Origin: CAYVZU01 sp964455935
GTDB taxonomy: Bacteria; Fibrobacterota; CAYVZU01
Direction: 5' to 3'
NCBI GenBank assembly: GCA_964455935.1
Contig: CAYVZU010000010.1
Coordinates: 1 to 52,275 of the forward strand
DNA length: 52,275 bases
Every line of letters starts with the position of its first letter. The stretch's first letter is position 1. A program made the position numbers and the translations under genes. Positions 1 to 7,881 of this stretch are shown here, piece after piece. Under the pieces are notes generated by a model that saw nothing but the letters and a program-made list of their open reading frames with translations, searched no databases and was not told where the DNA came from.

Positions 1-172
1 ATGCGATCAACGCGGCAATGCCGTGCTCCAGGGGAAGACGACTGCGGCTGTGCCGGCCCAGAAGCGCCCCATAGAGAAACACGGTCCAGACCGGCGCCAG
101 CAAGGGTATGCGAAAAAGAAACAGATGGTCGGCGAAGGACACCCCGATTCGCTGTGGGCTAAACCGCGCCAT
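1..172 (-). CDS. UbiA-like membrane prenyltransferase, N-terminal part
   Basis: Partial gene running off the left edge; 57 residues are visible, starting from the ATG at 172-170. The start overlaps the end of the PHP gene by 14 bases, so the two are probably cotranscribed and translationally coupled. The N-terminus, with LFLFRIPLLAPVWTVFLYGA at about residues 17-36, resembles the first membrane helix of UbiA-type prenyltransferases, where a RP..L.PVWT-like pattern is common. The two catalytic Asp-rich motifs lie outside the window, so the family is a tentative call. Another integral membrane protein is possible. Confidence 0.5.
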   Translation of the reverse strand, partial: MARFSPQRIGVSFADHLFLFRIPLLAPVWTVFLYGALLGRHSRSRLPLEHGIAALIA

Positions 173-1241
173 GTGCCTGCCGCAACCAGATGGGATTTGT
201 GTAGATCCAGGCCTTGCCCCGCCGCGCGACTTCCAGGCGATAGACTCCGGGCTGCCGTACGTTGAACGTAAGCGACTCGCCGGCCGAAAAGACCTCGACA
301 CCGTCGCGCAACAGAGTCATGGTTGCCGGCCGCGGCGCCCTGGCGTGAAGAACGGCGCCCGGCCTGAAGAACCGCTCGGTACCGGGCCCGAACAAAGCGC
401 CCGCATCCATGCCCCAGAACCGGAACCCGCGGGCATCCCCGTGGCGGAAATTCGAGACAAAAGACCGACCTTCTTTCAGAGCCGTTAGAACTGCCGCCGA
501 GTCGTCTTCGAACCGGCCGGTCAGCGCCCGGTCCAGCAGAAGATGCGTGCGGATTGCCTGAAACCCCACTTTGTAGGGAATCAGCGTGTAGGCCAGAAAT
601 CCAAACCGGTAGTGAAATGCATGAACGTCGGCCCCGCCCACAATGCTTACACGGCGCTCCCGGGTCAAGGCATCCCATCGCTTCAGCAGATTTCGCGATG
701 GCGGACACATGAACCGGCGGGGAAAGAAAAGGCGGATCGCGAAATTAAGCGGGGTCACCTGTTCGACCCAGTCGGACATCAGATTCCAGATTTCGATTCC
801 GTCAAAGCCCGTCGTGTCCCAGGCATCCCAGGGATAAGGCGGCAGCATGGCAATGCGGCTTCGCGTTTCTTCGGGATGGGCGATAAAACCGACATAGCCC
901 CGCTTGCGGGCCTCCGCGACATAGGCCGGAGCGGAATTCGAAGGGATCACCTCCACACCGCGGCCCAGCACCAGGTAATGATTGTGGTTGTCCTTATCGT
1001 TGTGTTCATACCCCACCAGAAACAACAGGCGATCGTGATAGCCTTCCCAGCCGCTGGCCCGGGCCTGGACATTCATATGATCGGTGAGGATCAGGAAGTC
1101 GAGGCCAAGTTGTTTGGCCGGCGTCAGCAGGTCATCGAGATTGCCGGTACCGTCCGAGAAGGTCGAATGGATGTGGATAACGCCGGTGTATTCCCAAAGC
1201 CGGGGTTCGGCGGCCGAAGGTGTCGGGTGTGTTTGGGGCAT
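159..1241 (-). CDS. PHP-domain phosphoesterase
   Basis: A 360-residue protein. Residues about 20-60 carry the PHP signature: HIHSTFSDGTG with the metal-binding HxH, then FLILTDHMN. Further His residues (HNDKDNHNHYLVLG, GFIAHPEE, GADVHAFHY) fit the remaining metal ligands of the fold. PHP proteins hydrolyse phosphate esters, and stand-alone ones include nucleotide and histidinol phosphatases; the substrate here cannot be told. The C-terminal 100 residues look like a small beta-domain (RPATMTLLRDGVEVFSAGES). No signal peptide or membrane helix is seen. Its stop lies inside the next minus-strand gene, a UbiA-like membrane protein, which suggests one operon. Confidence 0.8.
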   Translation of the reverse strand: MPQTHPTPSAAEPRLWEYTGVIHIHSTFSDGTGNLDDLLTPAKQLGLDFLILTDHMNVQARASGWEGYHDRLLFLVGYEHNDKDNHNHYLVLGRGVEVIPSNSAPAYVAEARKRGYVGFIAHPEETRSRIAMLPPYPWDAWDTTGFDGIEIWNLMSDWVEQVTPLNFAIRLFFPRRFMCPPSRNLLKRWDALTRERRVSIVGGADVHAFHYRFGFLAYTLIPYKVGFQAIRTHLLLDRALTGRFEDDSAAVLTALKEGRSFVSNFRHGDARGFRFWGMDAGALFGPGTERFFRPGAVLHARAPRPATMTLLRDGVEVFSAGESLTFNVRQPGVYRLEVARRGKAWIYTNPIWLRQAHGAV

Positions 1242-1284
1242 CTACGGAAAATAATAGTACGTAGGCGATTGCCGGAAATGAGAT

Positions 1285-1358
1285 TGCGCCACGAGGGACT
1301 CGAACCCCCAACCACCTGATCCGAAGTCAGGAACTCTATCCAATTGAGCTAGTGGCGC
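1285..1358 (-). tRNA. tRNA-Arg (anticodon TCG)
   Basis: Cloverleaf folded by eye on the minus strand. The acceptor stem GCGCCAC pairs with GTGGCGC, the discriminator is A, the D-stem is GCTC/GAGT, the anticodon stem CCTGA/TCAGG encloses the loop CTTCGGA (anticodon TCG), and the T-stem is GGGGG/CCCTC around TTCGAGT. All stems close, with G-U pairs only in the D and T stems. No CCA is encoded; the next bases are ATC, so CCA must be added after transcription. Confidence 0.95.
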
Positions 1359-1468
1359 GTTATGGAAAAGTAGCATTTTCCCCAAGGAAAACGCCAAGAC
1401 CAAATCGAAAAGGGTAATTTCGCCTAATCCCGATCTGTTCCCCATCCCGCAATTCCGTCAATATGGCG

Positions 1469-1497
1469 TTGAAACCCCGCTGGGTGACAATTATTTT
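1469..1497 (+). promoter_or_regulatory. sigma70-type promoter of glgM
   Basis: TTGAAA (1469-1474), a 17-base spacer, then TATTTT (1492-1497). Each box matches five of six consensus positions. The predicted start of transcription is near 1504, about 45 bases before the glgM start codon. Confidence 0.55.
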
Positions 1498-1549
1498 GAT
1501 TCCCGATTTTCGCGCATAGAACATCGACGGGCCATGGACGGAACGACCC

Positions 1550-2764
1550 TTGAAAGTACTTCTCCTCACCAACGAATACCCCCCCAACGTATACGGCGGC
1601 GCCGGAGTTCACGTCGAGTACCTCGCGCGTGAATTGGCCAAAGAAATCGATGTCGATGTCCGCTGTTTTGGCAGCCAAAAAAGCCAATCGGGCCGGCTTG
1701 CGGTGAGCGGGTTCGGCGTTGAGGAGGCCCTTTTCCATTCGTGCCCCAAAGAGTTGAAGCCCGCCCTTACCGCTGCGTATCGTTGCGTCAGTTTCAATGC
1801 AGCCGGCAGCAATGCCAACCTGGTCCATTGCCACACCTGGTACACGCATCTGGGCGGGATCCTGGCCAAGCTCAATTATGGAATCCCGCTGGTCCTTACG
1901 ACGCACTCTCTCGAACCGCTGCGGCCCTGGAAACGCGAACAGCTCGGCGGCGCCTATGATTTCTCGTGCTGGGTCGAGCGGACCGCCGCGCAAGTTGCCG
2001 ACGCTGTCATTGCGGTATCACATGGCACGAAAAAAGATGTGGTCCAATACCTGGGTATCTCACCCGAGAAGGTCAAGGTTATCCATAACGGCATTGATGT
2101 GGACGAATACAAAAAAGTGGAATCCGCCGAGGTCGTGCGAAAGTACGGCGTAGATCCCGGCAAACCCTATGTCCTGTTTGTGGGACGCATTACGCGCCAG
2201 AAGGGCATTGTTCACCTGGTGCGCGCCATTCCGCAGATCGACCCCTCCGCGCAGATCGTTCTCTGCGCCGGGGCGCCCGACACCAAGGAGATCGCCGAGG
2301 AAATGAAAGCGGCAGTGGCCCAGGTGCAGGCCGCCCGCAGCCATGTCTTCTGGATCCCGGAAATGCTCAGCAAGAAGCAGATCGTGGAATTCTATTCTCA
2401 CGCGGCCGTGTTTTGCTGTCCTTCCATCTACGAACCGTTCGGCATCATCAATCTGGAAGCCATGGCTTGCCGGATCCCGGTCGTTGCCAGCGCGGTGGGC
2501 GGAATTCCGGAAGTGGTGCAGCATGAAAAAACCGGGCTTCTGGTCCCCGTGGACCAGCTTGCGACGAGTCCTTTCGAGCCGCGAAATCCAGCGAAATTTT
2601 CCGCTGACCTGGCGCAGGCGATCAATCGATTGCTGGCCGATCCAAAACTGCGGGACGCGATGGCCGAAGAGGGCCGGCGGAGCGCCGCGACCGTGTTCGG
2701 CTGGCCCGTGATTGCCCGGGAGACCCTGAATCTGTATCGCTCCATTACGGCAAACCGGACTTGA
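1550..2764 (+). CDS. glgM: GT4-family glycogen synthase / maltose-1-phosphate synthase (GlgM-type)
   Basis: A 404-residue GT4 glycosyltransferase. The N-terminus, EYPPNVYGGAGVHVEYLARE, is the acceptor-binding loop typical of the actinobacterial-type GlgA/GlgM group. Later landmarks are FVGRITRQKG, which starts the nucleotide-sugar domain, and EPFGIINLE (the EX7E motif). GlgM joins ADP-glucose and glucose 1-phosphate to make alpha-maltose 1-phosphate; some relatives elongate glycogen directly. The next gene is glgE, which uses maltose 1-phosphate, and this favours the GlgM role. The start is TTG at 1550; the nearby ATG at 1533 is in another frame. Probably the first gene of a glgM-glgE-glgP unit. 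Confidence 0.85.
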   Translation: MKVLLLTNEYPPNVYGGAGVHVEYLARELAKEIDVDVRCFGSQKSQSGRLAVSGFGVEEALFHSCPKELKPALTAAYRCVSFNAAGSNANLVHCHTWYTHLGGILAKLNYGIPLVLTTHSLEPLRPWKREQLGGAYDFSCWVERTAAQVADAVIAVSHGTKKDVVQYLGISPEKVKVIHNGIDVDEYKKVESAEVVRKYGVDPGKPYVLFVGRITRQKGIVHLVRAIPQIDPSAQIVLCAGAPDTKEIAEEMKAAVAQVQAARSHVFWIPEMLSKKQIVEFYSHAAVFCCPSIYEPFGIINLEAMACRIPVVASAVGGIPEVVQHEKTGLLVPVDQLATSPFEPRNPAKFSADLAQAINRLLADPKLRDAMAEEGRRSAATVFGWPVIARETLNLYRSITANRT

Positions 2765-2834
2765 ATCGTTTCCGTGGTGACGCGATTCTCCATTATGCAT
2801 ATTAGAGGCATTCATTCAACGTTCTGACGAGGGC

Positions 2835-4823
2835 GTGAAAGAACGTCTGCCGCGAAAAACACGGAGGTTAGCCTTGGACATACAGGAAGTCCGCAATGTC
2901 CTGATCGAAGACGTGCAGCCGCAGCTCGATTGCGGTCGCTATCCCGTGAAACGCGAAGCGGGCGACACGGTCGAAGTCTCGGCCCATATTTTCCGCGATG
3001 GCCACGGACGCATACAGGCGCTCCTCAAGCATCGCAAGACCGGCGCCAAGAACTGGATCGAGACTCCCATGAAGCCGGCCAATCCGGGCCTGGACCTTTG
3101 GACGGCCGGGTTTGTGGCCGAGGAGAACGGCTATTACGAATTCACCCTCGAAGCCTTTCCCGATCATTTCGCCTCGTGGTTGCAGGATACCAAGAAAAAG
3201 ATCGACGCCGGACAGGATATCCACAGCGACATTCTGGAGGGTCTGCAGATCATGGACCAGGCCGGCCGCCGCGCTTCGCCCGCCCTTCGCAAACAGATTC
3301 AGGGATTCTCGCAGCAGATCAAAACAGCCGATCCGGGTCGCAAGGCGCTTCTTATTCAAGAGCCGGAACTTCTCGAACTTATGAACCGCGTCCCGGACCG
3401 CAGCATTGCAACGCAATTCGAGAGAGTCCTTCGCGTCTGGGTCGACCGCCCGCAGGCGCGCTACGCGGCCTGGTACGAAATCTTTCCCCGGTCCGCAGGC
3501 AAGACGGAGGGCAAAAGCGGCACCTTCCGGGACGTGGAGGCGCAATTGCCGCGTATCAAGGCAATGGGATTCGACGTGATCTACTTCCCGCCCATTCATC
3601 CCATTGGCCGCACAAACCGCAAGGGGCCCAACAATTCGCTCAAAGCCGGGCCCAAGGACCCGGGATGCCCCTTCTCGATCGGCAATGAGCAGGGCGGCCA
3701 TAAAGCGGTGGAGGCGAGCCTGGGCGGCTTGCCCGCGTTTGAGCGGTTCGCGGCAAAAGCCCGGAAAATGGGTTTTGAAATTGCGCTTGATTTCGCTCTG
3801 AACTGCTCGCCCGACCACCCCTATGTGAAAGAACATCCCGAGTGGTTCCGCAAACGGCCGGACGGAACGATCAAGTTTGCCGAGAATCCTCCCAAGAAAT
3901 ACGAGGATATTTATCCGTTCGATTTCGAGATCCCATTCAATACCGCGCTGTGGGAAGAGATTCGCAGCGTCATTTTCTTCTGGATCGAGAAGGGTGTTTC
4001 GATCTTCCGTGTGGACAATCCCCACACCAAGCCCATTCACTTTTGGGAATGGCTCATTGAGGAAACGCATAAGGTTCACCCCGGAATTCTCTTCCTGGCC
4101 GAAGCCTTCACCCGGCCCAGGGTGATGAAGGCCCTGGCCAAAGCGGGATTCTCCCAATCCTATACCTATTTCACATGGCGCAACACGAAAGCCGAACTCG
4201 CGGAGTATTTCACCGAGCTAACCACGCCGCCGGAAAGCGATTTCTACCGGGGAAATCTCTTTGCCAACACGCCCGACATCCTGCCGTTCTACCTGCAGAA
4301 GGGAGGGCGGCCCGCCTTCAAGATCCGGGCCGCGCTGGCCGCGACCCTGTCGTCCGTGTATGGCATTTACAGCGGGTTTGAATTGTGCGAGAACCGGGCG
4401 CTTCCGGGCCGCGAGGAATACGCCGATTCGGAGAAATACCAATACCGGGTCTGGGACTGGGACCGGTCCGGCAATATCCAGGATTATATCACGAAGCTCA
4501 ACGCTTGTCGGCGCGACAACCCGGCCCTGCAGGAATACGACAACCTGCGCTTCTACAAGGCCGAAAGTGAACACATCCTCTTTTACGGCAAATCAACGCC
4601 GGACAAGCGGAACCGCGTTCTGGTCGCGATCAACCTGGACCCGTTTCAAACACACAACTCCTGGATCTATCTGCCCTTGGACGAACTTGGCCTGGACGCC
4701 GCAAAGCCGTACCGGGTGCGAGACGTCATCACCGGCCAGGTCTTTACCTGGACCGGCGAACGCAATTATGTTGAACTGGACCCGTTTAAAGAACCGGCCC
4801 ATATACTGGAAGTTTTGGGTTGA
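2835..4823 (+). CDS. glgE: alpha-1,4-glucan:maltose-1-phosphate maltosyltransferase (GH13 GlgE)
   Basis: A 662-residue GlgE. It transfers maltosyl units from maltose 1-phosphate to the end of an alpha-1,4-glucan. An N-terminal beta-sandwich (about 30-130) and a helical insert are followed by the GH13 barrel, which begins near WYEIFPRSAG. FPPIHPIGRTNRKGPNN is the GlgE signature loop. By position the nucleophile is Asp394 in FRVDNPHTKP and the acid/base is Glu423 in FLAEAF; these numbers equal those known for Streptomyces GlgE. The C-terminal beta-domain ends in FKEPAHILEVLG. The start is GTG at 2835 after GAGG; a TTG at 2874 is an alternative. It lies 70 bases after glgM, consistent with cotranscription. 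Confidence 0.95.
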   Translation: MKERLPRKTRRLALDIQEVRNVLIEDVQPQLDCGRYPVKREAGDTVEVSAHIFRDGHGRIQALLKHRKTGAKNWIETPMKPANPGLDLWTAGFVAEENGYYEFTLEAFPDHFASWLQDTKKKIDAGQDIHSDILEGLQIMDQAGRRASPALRKQIQGFSQQIKTADPGRKALLIQEPELLELMNRVPDRSIATQFERVLRVWVDRPQARYAAWYEIFPRSAGKTEGKSGTFRDVEAQLPRIKAMGFDVIYFPPIHPIGRTNRKGPNNSLKAGPKDPGCPFSIGNEQGGHKAVEASLGGLPAFERFAAKARKMGFEIALDFALNCSPDHPYVKEHPEWFRKRPDGTIKFAENPPKKYEDIYPFDFEIPFNTALWEEIRSVIFFWIEKGVSIFRVDNPHTKPIHFWEWLIEETHKVHPGILFLAEAFTRPRVMKALAKAGFSQSYTYFTWRNTKAELAEYFTELTTPPESDFYRGNLFANTPDILPFYLQKGGRPAFKIRAALAATLSSVYGIYSGFELCENRALPGREEYADSEKYQYRVWDWDRSGNIQDYITKLNACRRDNPALQEYDNLRFYKAESEHILFYGKSTPDKRNRVLVAINLDPFQTHNSWIYLPLDELGLDAAKPYRVRDVITGQVFTWTGERNYVELDPFKEPAHILEVLG

Positions 4824-4856
4824 CTAGGCAATAACCGGTGAGATCGGGATGCATAG

Positions 4857-4876
4857 GGACACGGCATGCCGTGTCC
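4857..4876. repeat. perfect 20-base palindrome between glgE and glgP
   Basis: GGACACGGCATGCCGTGTCC is its own reverse complement and can fold into a strong hairpin. It lies 33 bases after the glgE stop. Similar GGCATGCC-centred palindromes are common interspersed repeats in environmental genomes. It could act as a processing or stability element within the glg transcript. No T-run follows, so it is not a classical terminator. Confidence 0.6.
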
Positions 4877-4939
4877 GCTTTCTAATGCTTTCCGGATTCT
4901 GACCTCTGTCCTTTGACTTTTACCTACGAGGAGCCTCCC

Positions 4940-7504
4940 ATGGACCGAAACGCAAAGCGAATTGTTAGGACGGTTACCGTAATTCCCCGCATTCCGGATA
5001 GGCTGGAGCGGTTGCGTGATCTTTCCTACAACCTCTGGCTCTTTTGGAACCAGGATGCCCTGGACCTTTTCCGGCGCATCGATATGGACCTTTGGGAAAG
5101 CACCAATCACAACCCGGTCGATCTCCTGGGCAAGGTGAGCCAGGAGCGGATGAACCAGTTGGCCGACGACGAGGGTTTCCGGGACCATCTCGAACGGACA
5201 TGGGCGCACTTCCAGCAATACACGAAAAGCTCGGTGCGTTTTCCCGAGTTTCACTCCAAAGAGCCCACGATCGCGTATTTCTCGTTCGAGTTCGGCCTGA
5301 CCGAAGCCATTCCCGTGTACTCGGGCGGCCTGGGCGTGCTCTCGGGCGATCACATGAAATCGGCCAGCGACCTGGGACTTCCCCTGGTTGGCGTGGGACT
5401 GCTGTATCGCGATGGCTACTTCAAGCAGTACCTCAATCCCGATGGATGGCAGCAGGAGACGGACCCGGACGTGGACTTTTACAATCTGCCGGCGCGCATC
5501 GAGATGGATAAAAGCGGTCATCCCATTCTGATCCAGGTGGCCTACCCCGAAGAAACCGTCAAGGCCCAGATTTGGCGTATCAGCGTGGGCCGGGTTTCCC
5601 TTTTTCTCCTCGACACCAACATCGCCGGCAACAGCCCGCTGGCCAAGGAGATCACGGCCAAGCTGTACGGCGGCGATCGGGACATGCGCATTCGCCAGGA
5701 AATCATGCTGGGAATTGGAGGAATCACGGCTCTGGATGCCCTGGGCATTCAGCCGAAGGTCTGCCACATGAACGAGGGCCATGCCGCATTTTTGGGACTG
5801 GAGCGCGTAAGGCGGATCATGCTCGGGGCGCGCTGTTCGTTTGCCGTTGCCCGCGAGGCCGTGGCGGCCGGAGACGTCTTCACGACGCACACGCCGGTGC
5901 CGGCCGGAAATGATGTGTTCCCGGTGGATCTGATGGACCGCTATTTCGGCTCCTATTACCCGCAACTGGGGCTGGACCGCAAGGAGTTCCTGGGCCTGGG
6001 CCGCCAAAACCCCAAAGATGAAAACGAGTTCTTCTGCATGACCGTGCTGGCCCTGCGGCTCTCGGGCCGCTCCAACGGCGTCAGCAAGTTGCACGGCGAG
6101 GTTTCCAGGGCCATGTGGCAGGCCGTTTGGCCCGAGGTGCCCCTGGAAGAAATTCCCATTGGCGCCATCACCAACGGCGTTCACATTCCCTCCTGGATTT
6201 CATGGGATTTGGCAGGTCTTTACAACCGTTATGTGGGGAGCGAGTGGGTGCGGGCCATTCACGAGGCCGAGATTTGGCGAAAGGTCGAAAACATCCCGGG
6301 CGAGGAATTGTGGCGCACCCACGAACGCCGGCGCGAGCGCCTGGTGGCGATCACGCGCCGGTTGCTGCGCGATCAGCTGCTCAACCGGGGCGCTTCGCGA
6401 ACCGAACTGGACCAGGCCGCCGAGGTCCTCGATCCCAATGCGCTGACCATCGGCTTTGCCCGGCGGTTTGCCACATACAAACGGGCCACGCTTCTTTTCC
6501 GCAACCCGCAGCGCCTGGCCGCCATTCTCAACGACCGCGATCGTCCGGCGCAAATCATCTTTGCGGGAAAGGCGCACCCGCGCGACAACGAAGGCAAAGA
6601 CCTGATCCGCCAGATCATTCATTTGGCCCGGCGCGACGAATTCCGCCGCCGCATTGTTTTTCTCGAGGACTACAACATCAATGTGGCCCGTTACCTGGTC
6701 CAGGGTTGCGATGTCTGGCTCAACACGCCGCTTCGCCCCATGGAAGCCAGCGGCACGTCGGGCATGAAGGCCAGCGTCAATGGCGTGTTGAACTTAAGCA
6801 TTCCCGACGGCTGGTGGTGCGAGGGTTTCAATGGCGACAACGGCTGGAACATCGGCAGCGGCGAACAATATAGCAGCCGCGAAGAGCAGGACAACGTCGA
6901 AAGCAGCGCCATTTACGATCTCCTCGAGAAGGAAATCGTTCCGCGCTTCTACGACCGCGGTCGGGATCGCATTCCCCGCGAATGGATTCGGCGGATGAAA
7001 AACGCTCTGCGCACCCTGTCGCCCGTGTTCAACACCGGCCGCATGGTCTCGGAATACGCGCAGCAGTTCTACTTTCCCGCCTTGGGCCAATACGGGATCA
7101 TGACCGCCGAGAATATGCAGGTCGCCCGCGAGCTGGCCGAGTGGAAAGAGGGGATGGCTAAACGCTGGTCGGGCCTGCGCATTGAAAAGATCGATCCCGA
7201 CGAGCTGGGCGAGGTCATTGTCGGCGAGGAGCGCGAAATCTCGGTGCGGATCAGCCTGGGCGAAATCGCACCGCAGGATGTTCTTGTCGAAGTCTGTTAT
7301 GGCCCGCAGGATTCGCTGGGCAATATCATCCGGACCAAAATCGTTGCCCTGCAGCCGGCGGGCGCGGCCGTCGGCCGGACGTGTACTTTCTCGGCACGGC
7401 TGCATTTCTTCACCAGCGGCCAGCAGGGACTGGCTTTCCGGGTCTTGCCCCGCCATCGCTACCTGATCAACAAGTTCGAAACGAACCTGATCAGCTGGGC
7501 ATAG
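4940..7504 (+). CDS. glgP: alpha-glucan phosphorylase (GT35)
   Basis: An 854-residue phosphorylase of the bacterial/archaeal short type with an N-terminal DUF3417-like segment (LRDLSYNLWLFWNQDALDLF). It releases glucose 1-phosphate from alpha-1,4-glucan. Landmarks are YFSFEFGLTEAIPVYSGGLG, the nucleotide/phosphate region FARRFATYKRATLLF, and GTSGMK, whose Lys (about 610) should carry pyridoxal phosphate. The ATG at 4940 is chosen because GAGGAG sits 6 bases upstream; an in-frame TTG at 4913 is less likely. Following glgM and glgE, it completes a synthesis and breakdown set. The glucose 1-phosphate it makes could feed GlgM. Confidence 0.93.
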   Translation: MDRNAKRIVRTVTVIPRIPDRLERLRDLSYNLWLFWNQDALDLFRRIDMDLWESTNHNPVDLLGKVSQERMNQLADDEGFRDHLERTWAHFQQYTKSSVRFPEFHSKEPTIAYFSFEFGLTEAIPVYSGGLGVLSGDHMKSASDLGLPLVGVGLLYRDGYFKQYLNPDGWQQETDPDVDFYNLPARIEMDKSGHPILIQVAYPEETVKAQIWRISVGRVSLFLLDTNIAGNSPLAKEITAKLYGGDRDMRIRQEIMLGIGGITALDALGIQPKVCHMNEGHAAFLGLERVRRIMLGARCSFAVAREAVAAGDVFTTHTPVPAGNDVFPVDLMDRYFGSYYPQLGLDRKEFLGLGRQNPKDENEFFCMTVLALRLSGRSNGVSKLHGEVSRAMWQAVWPEVPLEEIPIGAITNGVHIPSWISWDLAGLYNRYVGSEWVRAIHEAEIWRKVENIPGEELWRTHERRRERLVAITRRLLRDQLLNRGASRTELDQAAEVLDPNALTIGFARRFATYKRATLLFRNPQRLAAILNDRDRPAQIIFAGKAHPRDNEGKDLIRQIIHLARRDEFRRRIVFLEDYNINVARYLVQGCDVWLNTPLRPMEASGTSGMKASVNGVLNLSIPDGWWCEGFNGDNGWNIGSGEQYSSREEQDNVESSAIYDLLEKEIVPRFYDRGRDRIPREWIRRMKNALRTLSPVFNTGRMVSEYAQQFYFPALGQYGIMTAENMQVARELAEWKEGMAKRWSGLRIEKIDPDELGEVIVGEEREISVRISLGEIAPQDVLVEVCYGPQDSLGNIIRTKIVALQPAGAAVGRTCTFSARLHFFTSGQQGLAFRVLPRHRYLINKFETNLISWA

Positions 7505-7608
7505 GAGAAGATGGGAGCGATGAGACGGGAGTAGGGAGAAAAAGCAGGAGCAAAATACAGAGTATAAGCATTGAGCCAGGGTTTGTCTTGGCGTAAGATG
7601 TGGGGTCG

Positions 7609-7822
7609 CAAGGGATTCCCGTTCTTGTTTTTTCGATTTTTGGTAACTACACAGGTTTTCATGAAACCACAGAGAGAAAACCGAGGTGAGGATGAGAGCA
7701 CAGAGGGAAATCTTTTTGGGGCGCACCGCGCCGGAAAAAGTTATTTCCCCTCTCTGTGTCCTCTTCTCCGACCTCAGTGTTGCTCTGTGGTTTCATAGTT
7801 CTTTTTAGAAATGTGAATAGTT
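7609..7822. repeat. about 210-bp imperfect palindromic repeat, copy A
   Basis: This fills most of the 377-base gap after glgP. The core (7661-7796) is a long imperfect inverted repeat: TGAAACCACAGAG on the left answers CTCTGTGGTTTCA on the right, around a GCGCACCGCGCC centre. A second copy with matching flanks on both sides is at 49618-49831, and a decayed, inverted fragment is at 13837-13890. The outer end GTGAATAG is shared. There is no coding capacity. It looks like a MITE or other non-autonomous element. Confidence 0.7.
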
Positions 7823-7881
7823 TACGATTTTTGTTTGCTTTGTCTCTGGCTCCCGGCTCTCGTCTCCCGTCTTTTCCCGCT

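Noticed and set aside
7..708. 233-residue minus-strand frame within the PHP gene
   Set aside because: Arg/Ser/Gly-rich shadow of the PHP frame without family similarity.
2835..4823. Ordinary alpha-amylase or trehalose synthase
   Set aside because: FPPIHPIGRTNRKGPNN, the N-terminal sandwich and VDNPHTKP are specific for GlgE.
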